A stretch of DNA of 64,000 nt from Rhinopithecus roxellana (Eukaryota > Chordata > Mammalia > Primates > Cercopithecidae). The position numbers and the translations under genes are program-made. Below, in pieces: positions 1 to 11,466 of the stretch. The notes beneath the pieces were generated by a model. It ran no database searches. It was given only the letters and a program-made list of their open reading frames with translations, and was not told the DNA's origin. Numbering within the stretch: position 1 is the stretch's first letter; each line of letters opens with the position of its first letter. The stretch lies in contig NC_044560.1 in the NCBI RefSeq assembly GCF_007565055.1, positions 49,871,030 to 49,935,029 of the forward strand. Direction: 5' to 3'.

Positions 1-300
1 CGCCTACTCAACAGTAAAAGATAAGGAATTAAGCTCATGAGAAGGAGAAAAGTGCCTTTAGGGAGCTGATGACCAAATTGTGGCAATGTATCCCACATAC
101 ACATGAAAAGTTGCCTAGTAATGCCAAGGATTGTTTACTAATTCACAAGCCATGGAGGACAAATTGAAATTCAGAAGAGAAAGTGTCCCATGAGCTGAAG
201 AGGTCAGAGAAGGCTGGAGGGGCTGCAGCCTGCATCGAGTTTTGAACAGTAGGTAGGATTTGTAACAAGTAGAAGGAAGCTACCATATTTGAACATCTTC
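1..300. other. No recognised feature
   Basis: I see no repeat family, gene or RNA signal in these bases on either strand. Confidence 0.5.
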
Positions 301-304
301 TATG

Positions 305-480
305 GGCTGAATCTTTCATACCTGTCATCTCATTTATTTCTTACCACAGCCTTGGGTGGTGAGCATTATATGTTTACAAATGCGGAAACCGAGATTATGT
401 CCCTTGCTCAGCTAGTAGATGGCAGGCAGAGCTGAGATCCAACCTTAATCCATCAGACGGGTGTGTGTTCTTTCTACCCT
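305..480 (-). repeat. MIR SINE, reverse orientation
   Basis: The order is that of a reverse-complemented MIR: a CTCATTTA block, then GCGGAAACCGAGA (the 'gaggaaactgaggc' block), TTGCTCAGCTAGTAGATGG, GGCAGAGCTGAGATCCAA and a pyrimidine-rich end. It is strongly diverged, as expected for an element from early mammalian evolution. Confidence 0.8.
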
Positions 481-736
481 CCAACATCTCTGGCCTGCCA
501 CCCTGGTCTCAGGGCTAAGTCATGGTAACATGGTCATGGTGTCCATTGGACAAAGGGAAGAAGATGCCAATAGTGCAGAGGAAAGACACTACACGCTATG
601 AACACCTACAATAGTAGAGGTGGCCCACAGGCTAGATCAGACTTGAAGATATAGTTTTGGACGGGCTCACCCGAGGTTTAAAGAAAATATGAAGCCCATC
701 CCTGCAGTTAAATTTAAAAAAAAAAAAAAAAAGTCA

Positions 737-1039
737 CCTGGGCACGGTGGCTCACACCTATAATCCCAACACTGTAGGAGGCCAGAGCGGGTGGATCACC
801 TGAGGTTGGGAGTTCAAGACCAGCCCGAACAACATGGAGAAACTCTGTCTCTACTAAAAACACAAAATTAGTCAGGCGTGGTGGCACATGCCTATAATCC
901 CAGCTTCTCGGGAAGCTGAGGCAGGAGCATTGCTTGAACCAGGGAGGCAGAGGTTGCAGTGAGCCAAGATCGCACCACTGCACTCCAGCCTGGGCAACAA
1001 GAGCAAAACTCTGTCTCAAAAAAAAAAAAAAAAAAAAAA
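737..1039 (+). mobile_element. Alu (AluS-like), full length
   Basis: Starts at a GGGCACGGTGGCTCAC-type box, shows the internal A-rich linker between the two monomers, contains GGAGGCAGAGGTTGCAGTGAG in the right arm, and ends in an A-run of about 22 bases. Both monomers are present. The A-rich bases just before the start and at the tail resemble each other, consistent with an A-rich insertion site, so the exact target duplication cannot be delimited. GGATCACCTGAGGT fits AluS rather than AluY. Confidence 0.95.
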
Positions 1040-1870
1040 GCCATCAACATAATGAAGGAAGTAGATTTTAATTCCTACCACCCACTTTCAGGCTTTAATC
1101 TCCAGGTTTCTATATGCATGCAGGTTGGGGACTCTTGGTAAACCATATCTTTCAACACGCAGGCAATCATTTTGACAAACACATCAGATATTCTCTACCT
1201 TCAACGTTGATTAAACTTCTAAATAATGTCAGTATACTTACTAAAGACGTATTAAAGCACACTTGGATGTTTGAGCCGTACCTCCTTAGAAGCCCTGCCA
1301 CAGGTCCCTTCTTTAGCATCACTGAAGAAGCATCACATGACTATTTGAAGTTAATAATACCTCCTGTCAGACATGTATTGGATTTGCGTACAAAACATTT
1401 TCCTATCCCTTTGTTCTTATTATCCTCAGAAAAGTGCTATGAGTTAGAGGTTCCTAGTCCCATATGCAGATGGGAGAATTCTTTAGATTGGCAGTGACCC
1501 CTATTGGAAAGAACATGGTGTCTGGGTTCAAGCCCTTGTGAAGTATCAAACCAGGGCTTCCCTTTCCTGGCCTTCATGTCTCTACCATGTGGAGGTGGTC
1601 AGACAAGATAGCTTGTACCAACCCATCCACTCTGAAATTCTGTGAAAGAAGAGCAGAATTTTACCGCTGTAAACATATTCACCCTCCTTTGCAATGACAC
1701 AAAACGGCTCCAATTTAAAATCAGCTGTGAACCTTGGTGGGCAGGTTTAGAGCTTTAGTATCCATTTTCCTCTTCTGACCCAGTTCTGCCCACATCTCTG
1801 TACGCCCAGAACACCTTGCCATGTCTCCTTAGCACAGGTTTTTAGAAGGAATGAATTCCTGACTGTGAAA
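1040..1870. other. No recognised feature
   Basis: Unique-looking sequence. A 127-codon forward frame (1114-1497) crosses part of it but has no recognisable motif and no supporting signals, so I do not call a gene. Confidence 0.45.
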
Positions 1871-1877
1871 ACTTAAA

Positions 1878-1950
1878 CTGGTCCTCTGAAGAAAGTGAGG
1901 CTGAGAGAGGTTCAGTACCTTGCCTGGGGACACGCAGGTGGTGAATGACA
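1878..1950 (-). repeat. MIR fragment, reverse orientation
   Basis: GAAAGTGAGGCTGAGAGAGG followed by a TACCTTGCCTGGGGACACGC block matches the conserved core of a reversed MIR. Short and diverged. Confidence 0.55.
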
Positions 1951-2440
1951 TTGTTCAATGCAAGCAGCACACAGGACAGCAATAGTCTGTGTAGAGGTGT
2001 TCCAGGTAAGAGCATTTTCTCTGTGATTCCTCCTGGGGCTGAATGTCAGGTGAATTCAGATCTGTCCTTGAGGTTAGGCCCTTTTAGGTCAGATTCGAGA
2101 AGCAACCCTTGGCCTTTTGGAGGTCTGAGGCTTCTGCTTTAAAAATATACAGAGGGCCCAATGGCATTACAAGGCAAGGCTGTGGATATATCTGAGCCAA
2201 TGTGGACACATGTTTGGGTCTGAAGCCAAAGGTTCACAATTGGCTGGAGTGGCCCAGTGGGTGACGGTTTGTCTAGCTGATGGTCCGGCACCGTCATGAG
2301 TCACAGCCTCAGGAAACAGAGCCATGTGCTTGGAGATGGCACCACCTGGGACACCCTGAGCCCTGGTCTGTAGCATCCTCTCCACCTATCTTTACTTTGT
2401 TTTCCTCCTCTGGTGAATTCCCAGAACTGTTCTGAAGCAT
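1951..2440. other. No recognised feature
   Basis: No family or coding signal recognised. Confidence 0.4.
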
Positions 2441-2444
2441 AAGA

Positions 2445-2640
2445 CCACCGACTTCACATCTCAGCTTGTTTCCTTGCTATGTGATTTGGGGCATGGTATT
2501 CAATCATCTGAGCCTGGCTTTCCTCATCTGTCAAATAAGCATAACAATGATGTCTCCAAAAGGTTGTGGTTCAGATGAGATAAAATCCTAAGAGTAAGGA
2601 GCCTGGCGCTTAGGATCAAGGCAGCCAATTTTGTTAGACT
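2445..2640 (+). repeat. MIR SINE
   Basis: Forward MIR order: TGCTATGTGATTTGGGGCA, then CTGAGCCTGGCTTTCCTCAT, CTGTCAAATAAGCATAACAATG, and a GATGAGATAAAATCCTAAGAG...GCCTGGCGCTTAG end. Confidence 0.8.
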
Positions 2641-3430
2641 CTGAAAGGGTTTTAGGAAACACTAAGAGCCGCTGCAGTCTACGGTGGAGGTGAAGGCAGC
2701 ATCACTGCTGTGTTGTTGTTACTATCCTTGACAGATGGGCCTGGATGAGAGGACTGAGGCGAGTCAGGGAAGACATGAGTCATGTGAGGGCAGCCCCCGG
2801 AGCTCCCAGTGCAAGAAGCACTGCATTTTAGACTAGTTGTAGAATTCATTCCACTGCCTTTTTCAGCCCCAATGACACTGGAAAAAATAAAAAATAAAAA
2901 GCAAACCACAGCATTTGCAAGCCTCCCACTGGTTTTGCCTTTCTTCCCCCCACGTATTGTTTTTGGGAAGGGCAGTTTCAGCCACAGCGCTGTCAAGAAA
3001 ACAAGGTGGTTTCCCTTGACCCTTGGCAACCAACGCATGCTTTTTCCTACGCTTTGGTGCAGAAGCCCACAAGTGATTTTTTAGAATATAAAATTCTTCT
3101 CTATAAATAAACCCTTATGCTTTCTGCTGTGGGTCTTAGAGGGGTGAGTTTCTTCTTCTTTCTGAACTCAATAAGGGCTAAGATCTCCTCCACAGAAAAA
3201 CTGCACATTGTGAAGCAAGGGATATTTTGGGGAATCACCTGCCATTGTGTTCTCCGTCAATGCAGGAATGGCAAAGTTCTGGAACTTTTATTTAAAGATC
3301 CACTATTCCTCAAGAAGACCTATAGCCTCCACAGAATATCCTAGCCCCTCTTCCCCTAGAGATTTTACTACTGCTACCCTTACTGGCTTTCCAGAGTCTG
3401 ACAAATTAAGCATTTATAGGAATTGACTCA
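2641..3430. other. No recognised feature
   Basis: Contains a short A-rich run near 2881-2905 but no recognisable repeat family. Overlapping frames of 70-120 codons occur on both strands, with no codon-use or motif support. Confidence 0.4.
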
Positions 3431-3435
3431 GTAAC

Positions 3436-3715
3436 CCCAGAGCAGTGGAAAGAGGATGAGTTTTAGAGTCCAGAGACCAGGGTTTGAATGTTAACTTTGC
3501 TCCTGACTAATTGTGTGATTCTGGACAAAAGGCTTCTATAATTTTGGGCAAGTTACTTAACATCTATGTTAAATACATGCCTGTCTTGTTTTCAGAATTC
3601 CTGAAATAGATATAAATGGTCCATAACTCGTGGAGCTGTGGTGAAAATTAAATGGAAAAAAATGCATTTGAAGCCCCAAGTACACAGTAGGTACTCAATA
3701 AATGGTAATCAGTAC
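3436..3715 (+). repeat. MIR SINE
   Basis: A near full-length forward MIR with a local duplication of the 'tgtgatt..gggcaagttacttaa' region: TTGTGTGATTCTGGACAAAA and then GGGCAAGTTACTTAACATC. It ends with AAGTACACAGTAGGTACTCA and ATAAATGG, the MIR 3' end. Confidence 0.85.
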
Positions 3716-4710
3716 TGGGTAAATTCTCAGCATGACTAGTTATCATCAAGAAAAAGAAGGCTAATGCAGCACGGACTTGGAAGTGGGATTTGATGAAGGG
3801 ACAACAGTTTATAGGGATAGGGACAGAGCTAAGGAAACCAATAAGAGATGTTGTAGCACTCAGAGACTTGCAGCACTGGGGAACCATTACTATCCTGAAT
3901 CTGCAAGGACAGGAGGAGGGCGAGATGTTGCTGAAGCCATAGAGGAGGGGCTGCTGGCAGAAACTATGGTTGCAGAGGAACCCAGCCACTGACAGACCCT
4001 GGCACAGAAGCAGGGAAAGAGCTGGAGGAAATTCCCAACCTCTTTCTCCTCCCACCCTTTAATCTCTTGCTGATGCCTACCACTGGCTAAACCCAACTGG
4101 AAGATAGAAGGCAAAGGAGTCCCCCGAGGCAATCAGGGGCATTAACCTCTCTATGGCACAGTGCAGACCAGAGAACAGATCTGGATGGAAAGGGGGTACA
4201 AATGGAGAATCACCAGGTCAGTCAGAGAGAATTTATTGTGATTCATATATTGGCTAGTGTTAGTCCAACCAAATCATGAATAAATCTCCTGCAAAAATCC
4301 TAAAGTGGTGACTGTGATCACATCACTTCAGGTGGAAAAACAGCACATTGGACTCCAGTGCCTAAAGAAATGAGTTCCCCTCTCACCAGGCATCCTGACC
4401 CAGGCCCTCTCTCCCAGCTTATGTCCTGCCTCTCCCATTCTGGCATTCTCTGGAATGCACATGCCCTGTCATGCTTCCCTGCTTTCCACTAACAGTTCTG
4501 TTTGAAACTCGATGGGTGAAAATTTGATGGGTGAAAATTCTCACCAATCCTCTGCCCCTAGCTTCCTCCGATTGGCCAACTTCTCATCCTGCAACAGTTA
4601 GGCCAGTCATCGCCTTCTCTGCGAAACATACCTAACCAATCCTTCTCTATGTTCCCATACCTCTAGAAGCAGCAGAAAGTTACAAGCGGGGCTATTCCTG
4701 GTTGCTCTAG
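3716..4710. other. No recognised feature; holds a 15-bp tandem duplication
   Basis: No gene or named repeat recognised. At 4511-4540 the 15-mer GATGGGTGAAAATTT is directly followed by GATGGGTGAAAATTC, a one-mismatch tandem copy. Confidence 0.45.
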
Positions 4711-4714
4711 TTCC

Positions 4715-4890
4715 TAGCTGCATTGTGCACTTGCCACTTAATACTGTTGGTATGTAATTATCGTCATCTATAAAGTGGGCTGATAATAGTACCCACCACA
4801 TAGGGTTTGCCTAGGGAAGAAATAAGTCCATGTATACAAATCAGTTAAAGCAATGCCTAGCATATAGTAAGTATGTAATAAGAATAGATT
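4715..4890 (+). repeat. MIR SINE
   Basis: Contains TCATCTATAAAGTGGGCTGA, AATAGTACCCACCACATAGGG and an AATGCCTAGCATATAGTAAG...AATAAGAA 3' end in forward MIR order. Confidence 0.8.
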
Positions 4891-4904
4891 TTGACTAACT
4901 TAGT

Positions 4905-5110
4905 TTTATTTTTTAATTACCATTTTGTCATAGCACTTAACTCACTGTAGTATAATTCAACGTTTATTTTACTCCACCATTGATTCTGTGAGCAACTCAA
5001 GGATAGAGTCTATGTGTGTATTCCCAAAGCCTGGCATAGTGTTTGGCACATAGTAGGTGCTCAGTAAATGTCGGATGAGTGAATGAGTTAATGAATGAAT
5101 ACATGAATGA
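4905..5110 (+). repeat. L2 LINE 3' end
   Basis: TGAGCAACTCAAGGATAGAG, TCTATGTGTGTATTCCCAAAGC, then TGGCACATAGTAGGTGCTCA, AGTAAATG and GAATGAGTTAATGAATGAAT: the characteristic L2 3' terminus with its short tandem tail. Confidence 0.85.
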
Positions 5111-5625
5111 TACGAGGCCTCAAAGTGAGTTTTTGGAATCTGGTTTGAGGTTTCATGTGATGCACACTATATGCCTTTTCTCAAGAATTTGAATAGCAAA
5201 GAAGTCAGGTCCAAAAACATTCAGCCCCGCCAGAGTGAGATGGGACCACTCAGCAGGACAACACTCCCGTAGGCCTACTTTGGGTGCCTGCCCTGAGCGG
5301 CCAGCCAGTTTCTAATCTAATTGTGTGATAAAAGAAACACCTCCTCCACCCTTCACACTTCCTCCTCCCACGTTAGAAACCAAGAGTAATGATCTGCATT
5401 TGTGCCAGAGCCCCAGCCATCACTGGGGAAGACACACATGTTCCCCTGTTCAGGCAAAATCATCCTCAGGACATGCCGGGGTGGAGGGGTCTGATCAGAG
5501 AATCCAGGGTTCTGGGATATTCCAGGGGTCAACTCAGTCCTGAAAGCAGGTTTGTGCTTGGGGAGTTCAGGACACAGAACCTCTGTTCCAGGCCCTCAGC
5601 ATCTGGACACACTTCTGGACTTCTA
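5111..5625. other. No recognised feature
   Basis: Unique-looking sequence. A pyrimidine-rich patch at 5340-5375 holds CTCCTCC repeats only. Confidence 0.4.
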
Positions 5626-5629
5626 GTAC

Positions 5630-5900
5630 TCCTTCCTTACTTCCATTGACTCATGTACTCTCTTACCTGTTTCCTCCCATCACATTCCATCATATTCAAT
5701 TAAGATAAAAGGCAAAATCCTGTACAGCCCTGCATGATCTGCCCCCTGGCAACACCTCAGCCCTCATTTCCTCCGCCATCCCCCACTCTCACCTACGGCC
5801 GGTGAGCAAACCCCTTAGCTGGTTTTGGCTGAGCAAACACACTTACTATTTCCTTGCTTGGAAGTTTCTTGCCTTAGGCATCCTCTTGGCTCTGTCCTCC
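5630..5900 (+). repeat. L2 LINE fragment
   Basis: Resembles the L2 3' third: ATCCTGTACAGCCCTGCATG followed by ATCTGCCCCCTGGCAACACC, CAGCCCTCATTTCCTCCGCC and ACTCTCACC. Confidence 0.75.
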
Positions 5901-5934
5901 TCATTCGTTCATTAGCTCTTTTATTTAACAGACA

Positions 5935-6725
5935 ATTAAACATTTTTGTTAAATTTTAAATTTTCACTTTTAATTGTGGAAAAATAGACATAACATAAAA
6001 CTTACCATGTTAACCATGTTTAGGTGTGCAATTCAGTGGCTTTAAGTTCATTCACACTGTTGTGCAACCATCATCACCATCCATCCCCAGAACATTCTTC
6101 ATCTTCCAAAACTGAAACTCCATACTCATTAAACAATAACTCTCCATTTCTCCTTTTCCCCAGCTCCTCACAACCTCCATTCTACTTCCTGTTTCTATGA
6201 ACTTGACTACTCTAGGTTCCTCATAGGAGTGGAATTATACAGTATTTGCCCCCTTTGTATCTGGCTTATTTTACTTAATAGGATGTCCTCAAGGTTCATC
6301 CATGCTGTGACATATCTCCGAATTTCCTTCCTTTTTAAGGAAGGCTGAATAATATTTCATTGTATGTGTAGGCCACATTTTGTTTATCCATTCATCTGTT
6401 AATGGACACTTGAGTAGCTTCCACCCTTTTTCCATTATAAATAATGTTTCTATGTATGTGGGTGTACAAATATCTCTTCAAGTCCCTACTCTCATTTCTT
6501 TGGGGTATACACCCAGAAGTGGTATTGTTGAATCATATGGTAATCCTATATTTTTTAATAAACTGCCATACTGTTTTGTTCTGTAATTGCACAATGTCAC
6601 ATTTCCACCATTAAGGCACAAGAGTTCCAATTTCTCTACCTCTTCATTAACACTTGTTATTTTTTGTTGTTGTTCTTTTCTTTATGGTAGTTATTCTATT
6701 CTAATGACTGTGACATGGTATCTCA
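5935..6725 (-). mobile_element. Old L1 (L1M) 3' end, reverse orientation
   Basis: On the plus strand this reads as the complement of an L1M 3' region: GTGTGCAATTCAGTGGC, TTGTGCAACCATCATCACCA, CATTCTACTTCCTGTTTCTA, CAAGGTTCATCCATGCTGTG, TTTATCCATTCATCTGTTAA and ACACCCAGAAGTGGTATTG. It covers the ORF2 C-terminal end and 3' UTR. No reading frame survives. Such copies are tens of millions of years old. Confidence 0.9.
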
Positions 6726-6729
6726 TGGT

Positions 6730-7000
6730 AAACAGACTATTTTTTGAGCACCTACTATGATCCAGATCTAAACTGGATGATTGTCAGAGCACGCAAGTAA
6801 AATCTAGTCCCTGCCTGCCAGGAAGGGAGAGGGCAGCAAAATAAACCAGAAGTGAACCATGCATGAAACTGAGCCCCTTACTGATAGTCTCTCATTTGAT
6901 CCTTACAATCTCCCTAAGGTGGGTGTAATTATCCCATTTTAGTGAAGAAACCAATATTCACCAAAGTTCAGTAACTTGCATTCTGGTCATAGAACTAATA
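6730..7000 (-). repeat. MIR SINE, reverse orientation
   Basis: Starts with TTTTTTGAGCACCTACTATG, and after a diverged middle continues with CTCATTTGATCCTTACAATC, TCCCATTTTAGTGAAGAAAC and AGTTCAGTAACTTGCATTC. It may be one long reversed element, or an L2 tip followed by a MIR. Confidence 0.65.
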
Positions 7001-7242
7001 TACGTGACCCAACTGAAAATACATGTTTTTGAGACTTAAAAGCTCTTTTGTCTATGACAGTTGTTCTCAAATACTTTTTTTTAAATTTAACTGAGCAGAA
7101 AAATATAAAAATAACTTTGAGGCATTGATAGAGTGTTGTCAACTTTTTATTTGGCAAAATGAGAACATTGGAAATCAATTAATTTATGATCTAATGTCAC
7201 TATCCTTGCCTAAAAAGAAATTTTAACCACATACCCTTTGGG

Positions 7243-7269
7243 AAAACACACACACACACACACACACAC
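7243..7269. repeat. (CA)n microsatellite
   Basis: About 13 uninterrupted CA units, ending in CACGCATG. Confidence 0.97.
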
Positions 7270-7797
7270 GCATGATAAAAGAAAGTTTATTCAACTGAAT
7301 AAACTGAGCTTTGTAAGAAACCCACTCCATTGCCAGTATTTTCCTCATTTCCCATGATCCGCAGTAGTGAGCATCATGTCTCAAAGTATGGCCAGTCCTT
7401 GGCTTCTAGGTGTGGAGTAAACCAGCCTTCCAGGCCCTCAGGTGCTGTGTAGGTGTCGTGGGAAATGCCAAGCCAAACGTGAGTCTGCCTTCAAAAACTA
7501 CAGAAGACAAATGTAGTCATGCACAGGGCAGAGAGAATTAAGTGTTCCTGCTGCTTAGCCAGCCTGCTTTGCAAACAAGGAGGTGAGAAGGTTCACCAAT
7601 CCTCACCATTTCCGCCGCTTTTATAACCTCTCCTGAATTTTCCTCTCTTTCACCTCTGAATCAGGTTCCATTTTCGAGAGGGAAGTAAAAATTTCTATGT
7701 ACAAAAGCCGCCATAAACAAAGAGAAAAGATGAGGTGTAAATGGGGAAAGTAGTTGCTAAATATATAAAATACACAAAGGATTGCATTAAGAATATG
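7270..7797. other. No recognised feature
   Basis: Unique-looking DNA between the microsatellite and the next Alu. No gene or repeat family recognised. Confidence 0.4.
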
Positions 7798-7814
7798 TAA
7801 GATTTCAGTAGGGA

Positions 7815-8096
7815 GGCTGGGCGCGGTAGCTCATGTCTGTAATCCCAGCACTGTAGTAGGCTGAAGGGGGCAGATCACCTGAGGTCAGGCATTCGAGACT
7901 AGCCTGACCAACATGGCGAAACCCTTCCTCTACTAAAAATACAAAGATTAGCGGGACATGGTGGCACCAGCCTGTAATCCCAGCTACTTGGGAGGCTGAG
8001 GTAGGAGCATCACTTGAACCCACGAGGCAGAGGTTGCAGTGAGCCAATATCCTACCACTGCACTCCAGCCTGGGCAACAGGTCAAGACTCCGTCTC

Positions 8097-8125
<29 letters not shown>
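7815..8125 (+). mobile_element. Alu (AluS-like), full length
   Basis: GGCTGGGCGCGG start, two monomers and an A-tail of about 28 bases. GATTTCAGTAGGGA just before the element and GAATTTAGTAAGGA just after the tail look like a diverged target-site duplication. Dozens of substitutions, mostly at former CpGs, fit an AluS-age copy. Confidence 0.95.
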
Positions 8126-8127
<2 letters not shown>

Positions 8128-8267
8128 ATTTAGTAAGGAAATCAATAAGCAAAAAGAGCCTACTATCTCCCTGCCTTCAGCCTTGGCTGAGTCTACACTG
8201 TTGTCCACACAGCAAGCGGAGTAATTGCTCTAAAGTAAAGCATTGCAGTGGATTGTTCATGTGGTTG

Positions 8268-8495
8268 ACCAGCTCAAGATTTGGGACTAGGCTGCCTGGT
8301 TTTCATCCCAACTCCTCATTTCTACCTTTCTGACTTGGAGCAAGTTATTTAACCTCTCTGGGTTTCAATTTATCTCTAACTAAGGACAGGTGTGCAAGCT
8401 TCATAGGGTTGTTATATAAAATAAGTAAGCTACTACTTCTGGAAGTTAGAGCATTACCTGGCATGTGGTAAGTGTTTAAGAATTACTAGCATCAC
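8268..8495 (+). repeat. MIR SINE
   Basis: CTGACTTGGAGCAAGTTATT followed by TAACCTCTCTGGGTTTCA, TCATAGGGTTGTTATATAAA, and TTACCTGGCATGTGGTAAGT. Well-preserved forward MIR core and 3' end. Confidence 0.88.
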
Positions 8496-8627
8496 CTGCG
8501 GGAAGCCCTCCAAGACCTATTCTTCCCTCTGCCCCTAGGCTTTGTGCTTCCATAAGATCCTGAGGATGCTTTTATCAGAGTGTTCATGTATTTTAAATAT
8601 ATAGTACTTATATATTTTAAAAACTTT

Positions 8628-8941
8628 CTGGGCACGGTGGCTCATGCCTGTAATCCTAGAATTTTGAGGGGCTGAGGCGGGCAGATCACCTGAGGTCAGG
8701 AGTTCGAGACCAGCCTGCCAACATGGCGAAACCTTGTCTCTATTAAAAATACAGAAATTAGCCAGGCATGGTGGTGCATGCCTGTAATCCCAGCTACTCT
8801 GGAGTCTGAGGCGGGAGAATTGTTTGAACCCAGGAGGCAGAGGGTTGCAATGAGCCGAGATTGCGCCACTGCACTCCAGCCTGGGTGACAGAGTGAGACT
8901 CCTTCTCAAAAATAAATAAATACATAAATAAATAAAAATAA
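8628..8941 (+). mobile_element. Alu (AluS-like), full length
   Basis: CTGGGCACGGTGGCTCATGC start, both monomers, and a tail that has become an (AAAT)n-type microsatellite (AAATAAATAAATACATAAAT). Confidence 0.95.
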
Positions 8942-8989
8942 AGCTATAAAATATTCACTATGCAGGAAAATACAGACAATGTAATGAAT

Positions 8990-9355
8990 GGTCATGTCTC
9001 TTTCATTTCACTCTTCAAATCTTATCATTTTGTCTTATTTGATTCAGATTTTTTAAGAAGAGTTCAAACATTACTATAAAGCAGCGGCTCCTTGTGTGTC
9101 AATCTCCAATCCTATTCCCTTCTGTCACTCCCCAGATGTGGCCACTATTCTGATTTTAATGTTTGCTATTCCCTTGCAAACGTTTATACTTTATCCATAA
9201 ACAATTGTAATAATTTTGCATATAGTAAAACTTTATATAAATGATATCATGCTATAAATATCCAGCAATTTCCTTTCTTGGTCAACATTTTGTCTTTGAG
9301 ATTTATTCATGTAGAATTATGTACTCTGTATTTTTGTAGTTGCCATTTACCATGT
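8990..9355 (-). mobile_element. Old L1 3' UTR fragment, reverse orientation
   Basis: The order of TGGCCACTATTCTGATTTTA, CTATTCCCTTGCAAACG, CATAAACAATTGTAATAATT, TTTGCATATAGTAAAACTTT and ATATAAATGATATCATGCTA matches the complement of an L1M 3' UTR. It may belong to the same element as the L1M that follows, with the distal ORF2 deleted. Confidence 0.6.
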
Positions 9356-10449
9356 TAAGGAAGATCCCTACTCTTTCTAGTTTCCTGAGTCTGCCATAGA
9401 CGGATATTGCTTTTTCTGCATCTATTATCATGTAGTTTTTCTTTATTCTGTTAATAGGATGCGTTATAGTCTTTGATTTTTTTCAATGATGAATCACCTT
9501 GCATTCTTTGTATTAATCCCACTTGATTGTGAGCTGTTATCCTTTTCGTATACTACTGGATTTGATTTGTTAATATTTTGTTTAATTTTCTTTTATTTTA
9601 TTGTGCTGTGTCTGGTTTGAGTATCAGGATAATGCTGGTCACATAAAAGGAGTTGGGAATGTTCCTTTTTCTCTATTTTTTGAAAGATTATATACAATTA
9701 ACATTATGTTTTCCTTTAATGTTTGGTGCAGTTCACCAGTGAAACCACTTGGGCCCAAACTTTCCTTCATTGGAAGGTCTTTAACTATAAACTCAATTTC
9801 TTTAGTAAATATAGGACTATGTAGGTCACATATCTCTTCATGAGTGAGTTTTGGTAGTTTGTGTATTTTAAGAAAACAGACCATTTTATCTAAGCTGTCA
9901 AATTTATGAGTCATTTATAGTATGTCAATTATCCTTTAAAATCTGTGAGTTCTGTGGTGATAGCCTCTCTTTTTGTTCCAGATATTGGTAAATTACATCT
10001 TTTCTCTTTTTATCTTGTGCTTTCTTCATTCTTAAAGTCCAAGTATTTTTGTTGTTTTTATCATTTCCTCTCCACCTGAAGAACTTCCTTTAGCATTTAT
10101 TTTAGAGCAGGTCTACTAGTAGCACATTTTGTTGGTTTTCCTTTATCTGAAAATATGTTAATTTTGTCTTTGCTCCTGAAGGACATTTTCACTAGATACA
10201 GAATTCTGGGTTTGCAGCTCTTTTCTCATAGGCTTTTAAAAATGTTGTTCCACTGTTTCCTGGTCTCCATGGTTTCTGATGAGAAATATGGAGTCATTGT
10301 TCCCCAATGTTTTCTGGTTTCTTTCAAGATGTTTTTCATTGTATTCGGTTTCATCATATGTCTTGGTGTATTTTACTTTGAATTTATCTTGTTTGTGGTT
10401 TCTTGAGCTTTTTAAAACTGTAAATCTATGGCCTTCATCAAATCTGAGA

Positions 10450-11466
10450 TCTGAAGTGATTTTCCATCACTTTAAGCCAATCATGAAATTTCACAGTGAT
10501 TTCTGGGGTGGGGGCAGAAGGAAGGCAATGTTAAATATCATCAGGGCTGTGGCCCAGTCAGCCTGCGGAGGTGCAGGCAAGGTGGGCCCTCACTGGGGCA
10601 GCTGGAGGAGCACAGACTGCCCTGCCGGCAGGTAGGTGATGTTTTGAGAGCGTGAGAGCTGGTACACGATGTCCTCTGCAGCTTACAGCTTGCGCAGCTC
10701 GATCAGGCTGTCTGGGGGCCAGTGAGTTGGCAATCAGCTCAGCTGCCTTGGACTCACCCTCAGCAGAGATGATGGCTGCCTTTTCCTGCTGCACAGCCTT
10801 TTCCACCATAAATCTGGCCCTGTCTGCTTCCTGCTGAGCCACCTGTTTGGCTTCCACCGCTTCTGCGAACTCCTTCCCAAAGGTCAGATATGTCAAGGAC
10901 ACATCATCTAGGATGAGCCCAAAGGTGGCTGTTCGCTCCATAAGGTCATTGCTCATCTGCTTGGAGACCAGCTGTCTCTGGGTGATTAGTTCTCCAGCAT
11001 CAAAGTGAACCACCACTGACTTGAGTATCTTGGTCGTGATGGACAGCAGCATGCGCTCATCATAGTCCTCTCCAGTGCTGGTGAAGATGTGAGGAAGCTG
11101 GCTAGCGACGGGCCGGAAGGGGATGCGCAGTGTGATGTTGACATTCTGTAAATCTTTGCTACCAGTGATGACTGGCGCATTACATGGTCGAGAATGGCAG
11201 TCAAAGGTAATTGGTTTCTGTACTCATAGGATGAGAAAGTGAGTCCCTTCCCCCACCACAATGTCCTGTACTCCATGGAATCGGTCAAAGATGACAGCTC
11301 TGTGCCCAGCATCCACATTATATAAGGCAGAGTTCACCACGCCTCCTGCAACAGCTAAGGCCAGGCCAAACTTGCCTACAGACTCAAACACTTTGACAGC
11401 CATGTTTTCTTCTGCTGGACCACTCACGCCTGCTTCCACTCTGACCTCCACATGAATTCCCCCGAA
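10450..11466 (-). pseudogene. PHB: Processed pseudogene of prohibitin (PHB/PHB1)
   Basis: Intronless copy of the prohibitin mRNA. The parent protein is an SPFH-domain subunit of the prohibitin ring complex in the inner mitochondrial membrane. The coding part runs from the ATG at 11403 to the TGA at 10590-10592 (814 bp against 816 expected), flanked by 5' UTR-like (11404-11459) and 3' UTR-like (10450-10589) sequence. The start reads MAVKVFESVGKFGLALAVAG; later blocks include LITQRQLVSKQ, ATFGLILDDVSLT and AAELIANSLA. Disablements: TGG to TGA at codon 60 (complement of 11224-11226), a 2-base deletion near 10708-10718 that shifts the frame, and GAA to TAA at 10683-10685. Missense changes are scattered. 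It lies inside the L1M; AATCTGAGA at 10441-10449 and 11467-11475 may be a 9-bp target duplication. No A-tail is visible at its 3' end. It cannot encode a full protein; only a 59-residue N-terminal peptide remains open from the old start. Confidence 0.97.

Noticed and set aside
714..1019. 101-codon reverse frame resembling many annotated 'hypothetical proteins'
   Set aside because: It is the antisense of an Alu. Similar antisense-Alu frames occur at 7.8, 8.5, 40.5, 55.4 and 56.5 kb.
10590..11403. Functional prohibitin gene
   Set aside because: Two nonsense codons, a 2-base frameshifting deletion and no introns show a dead retrocopy.
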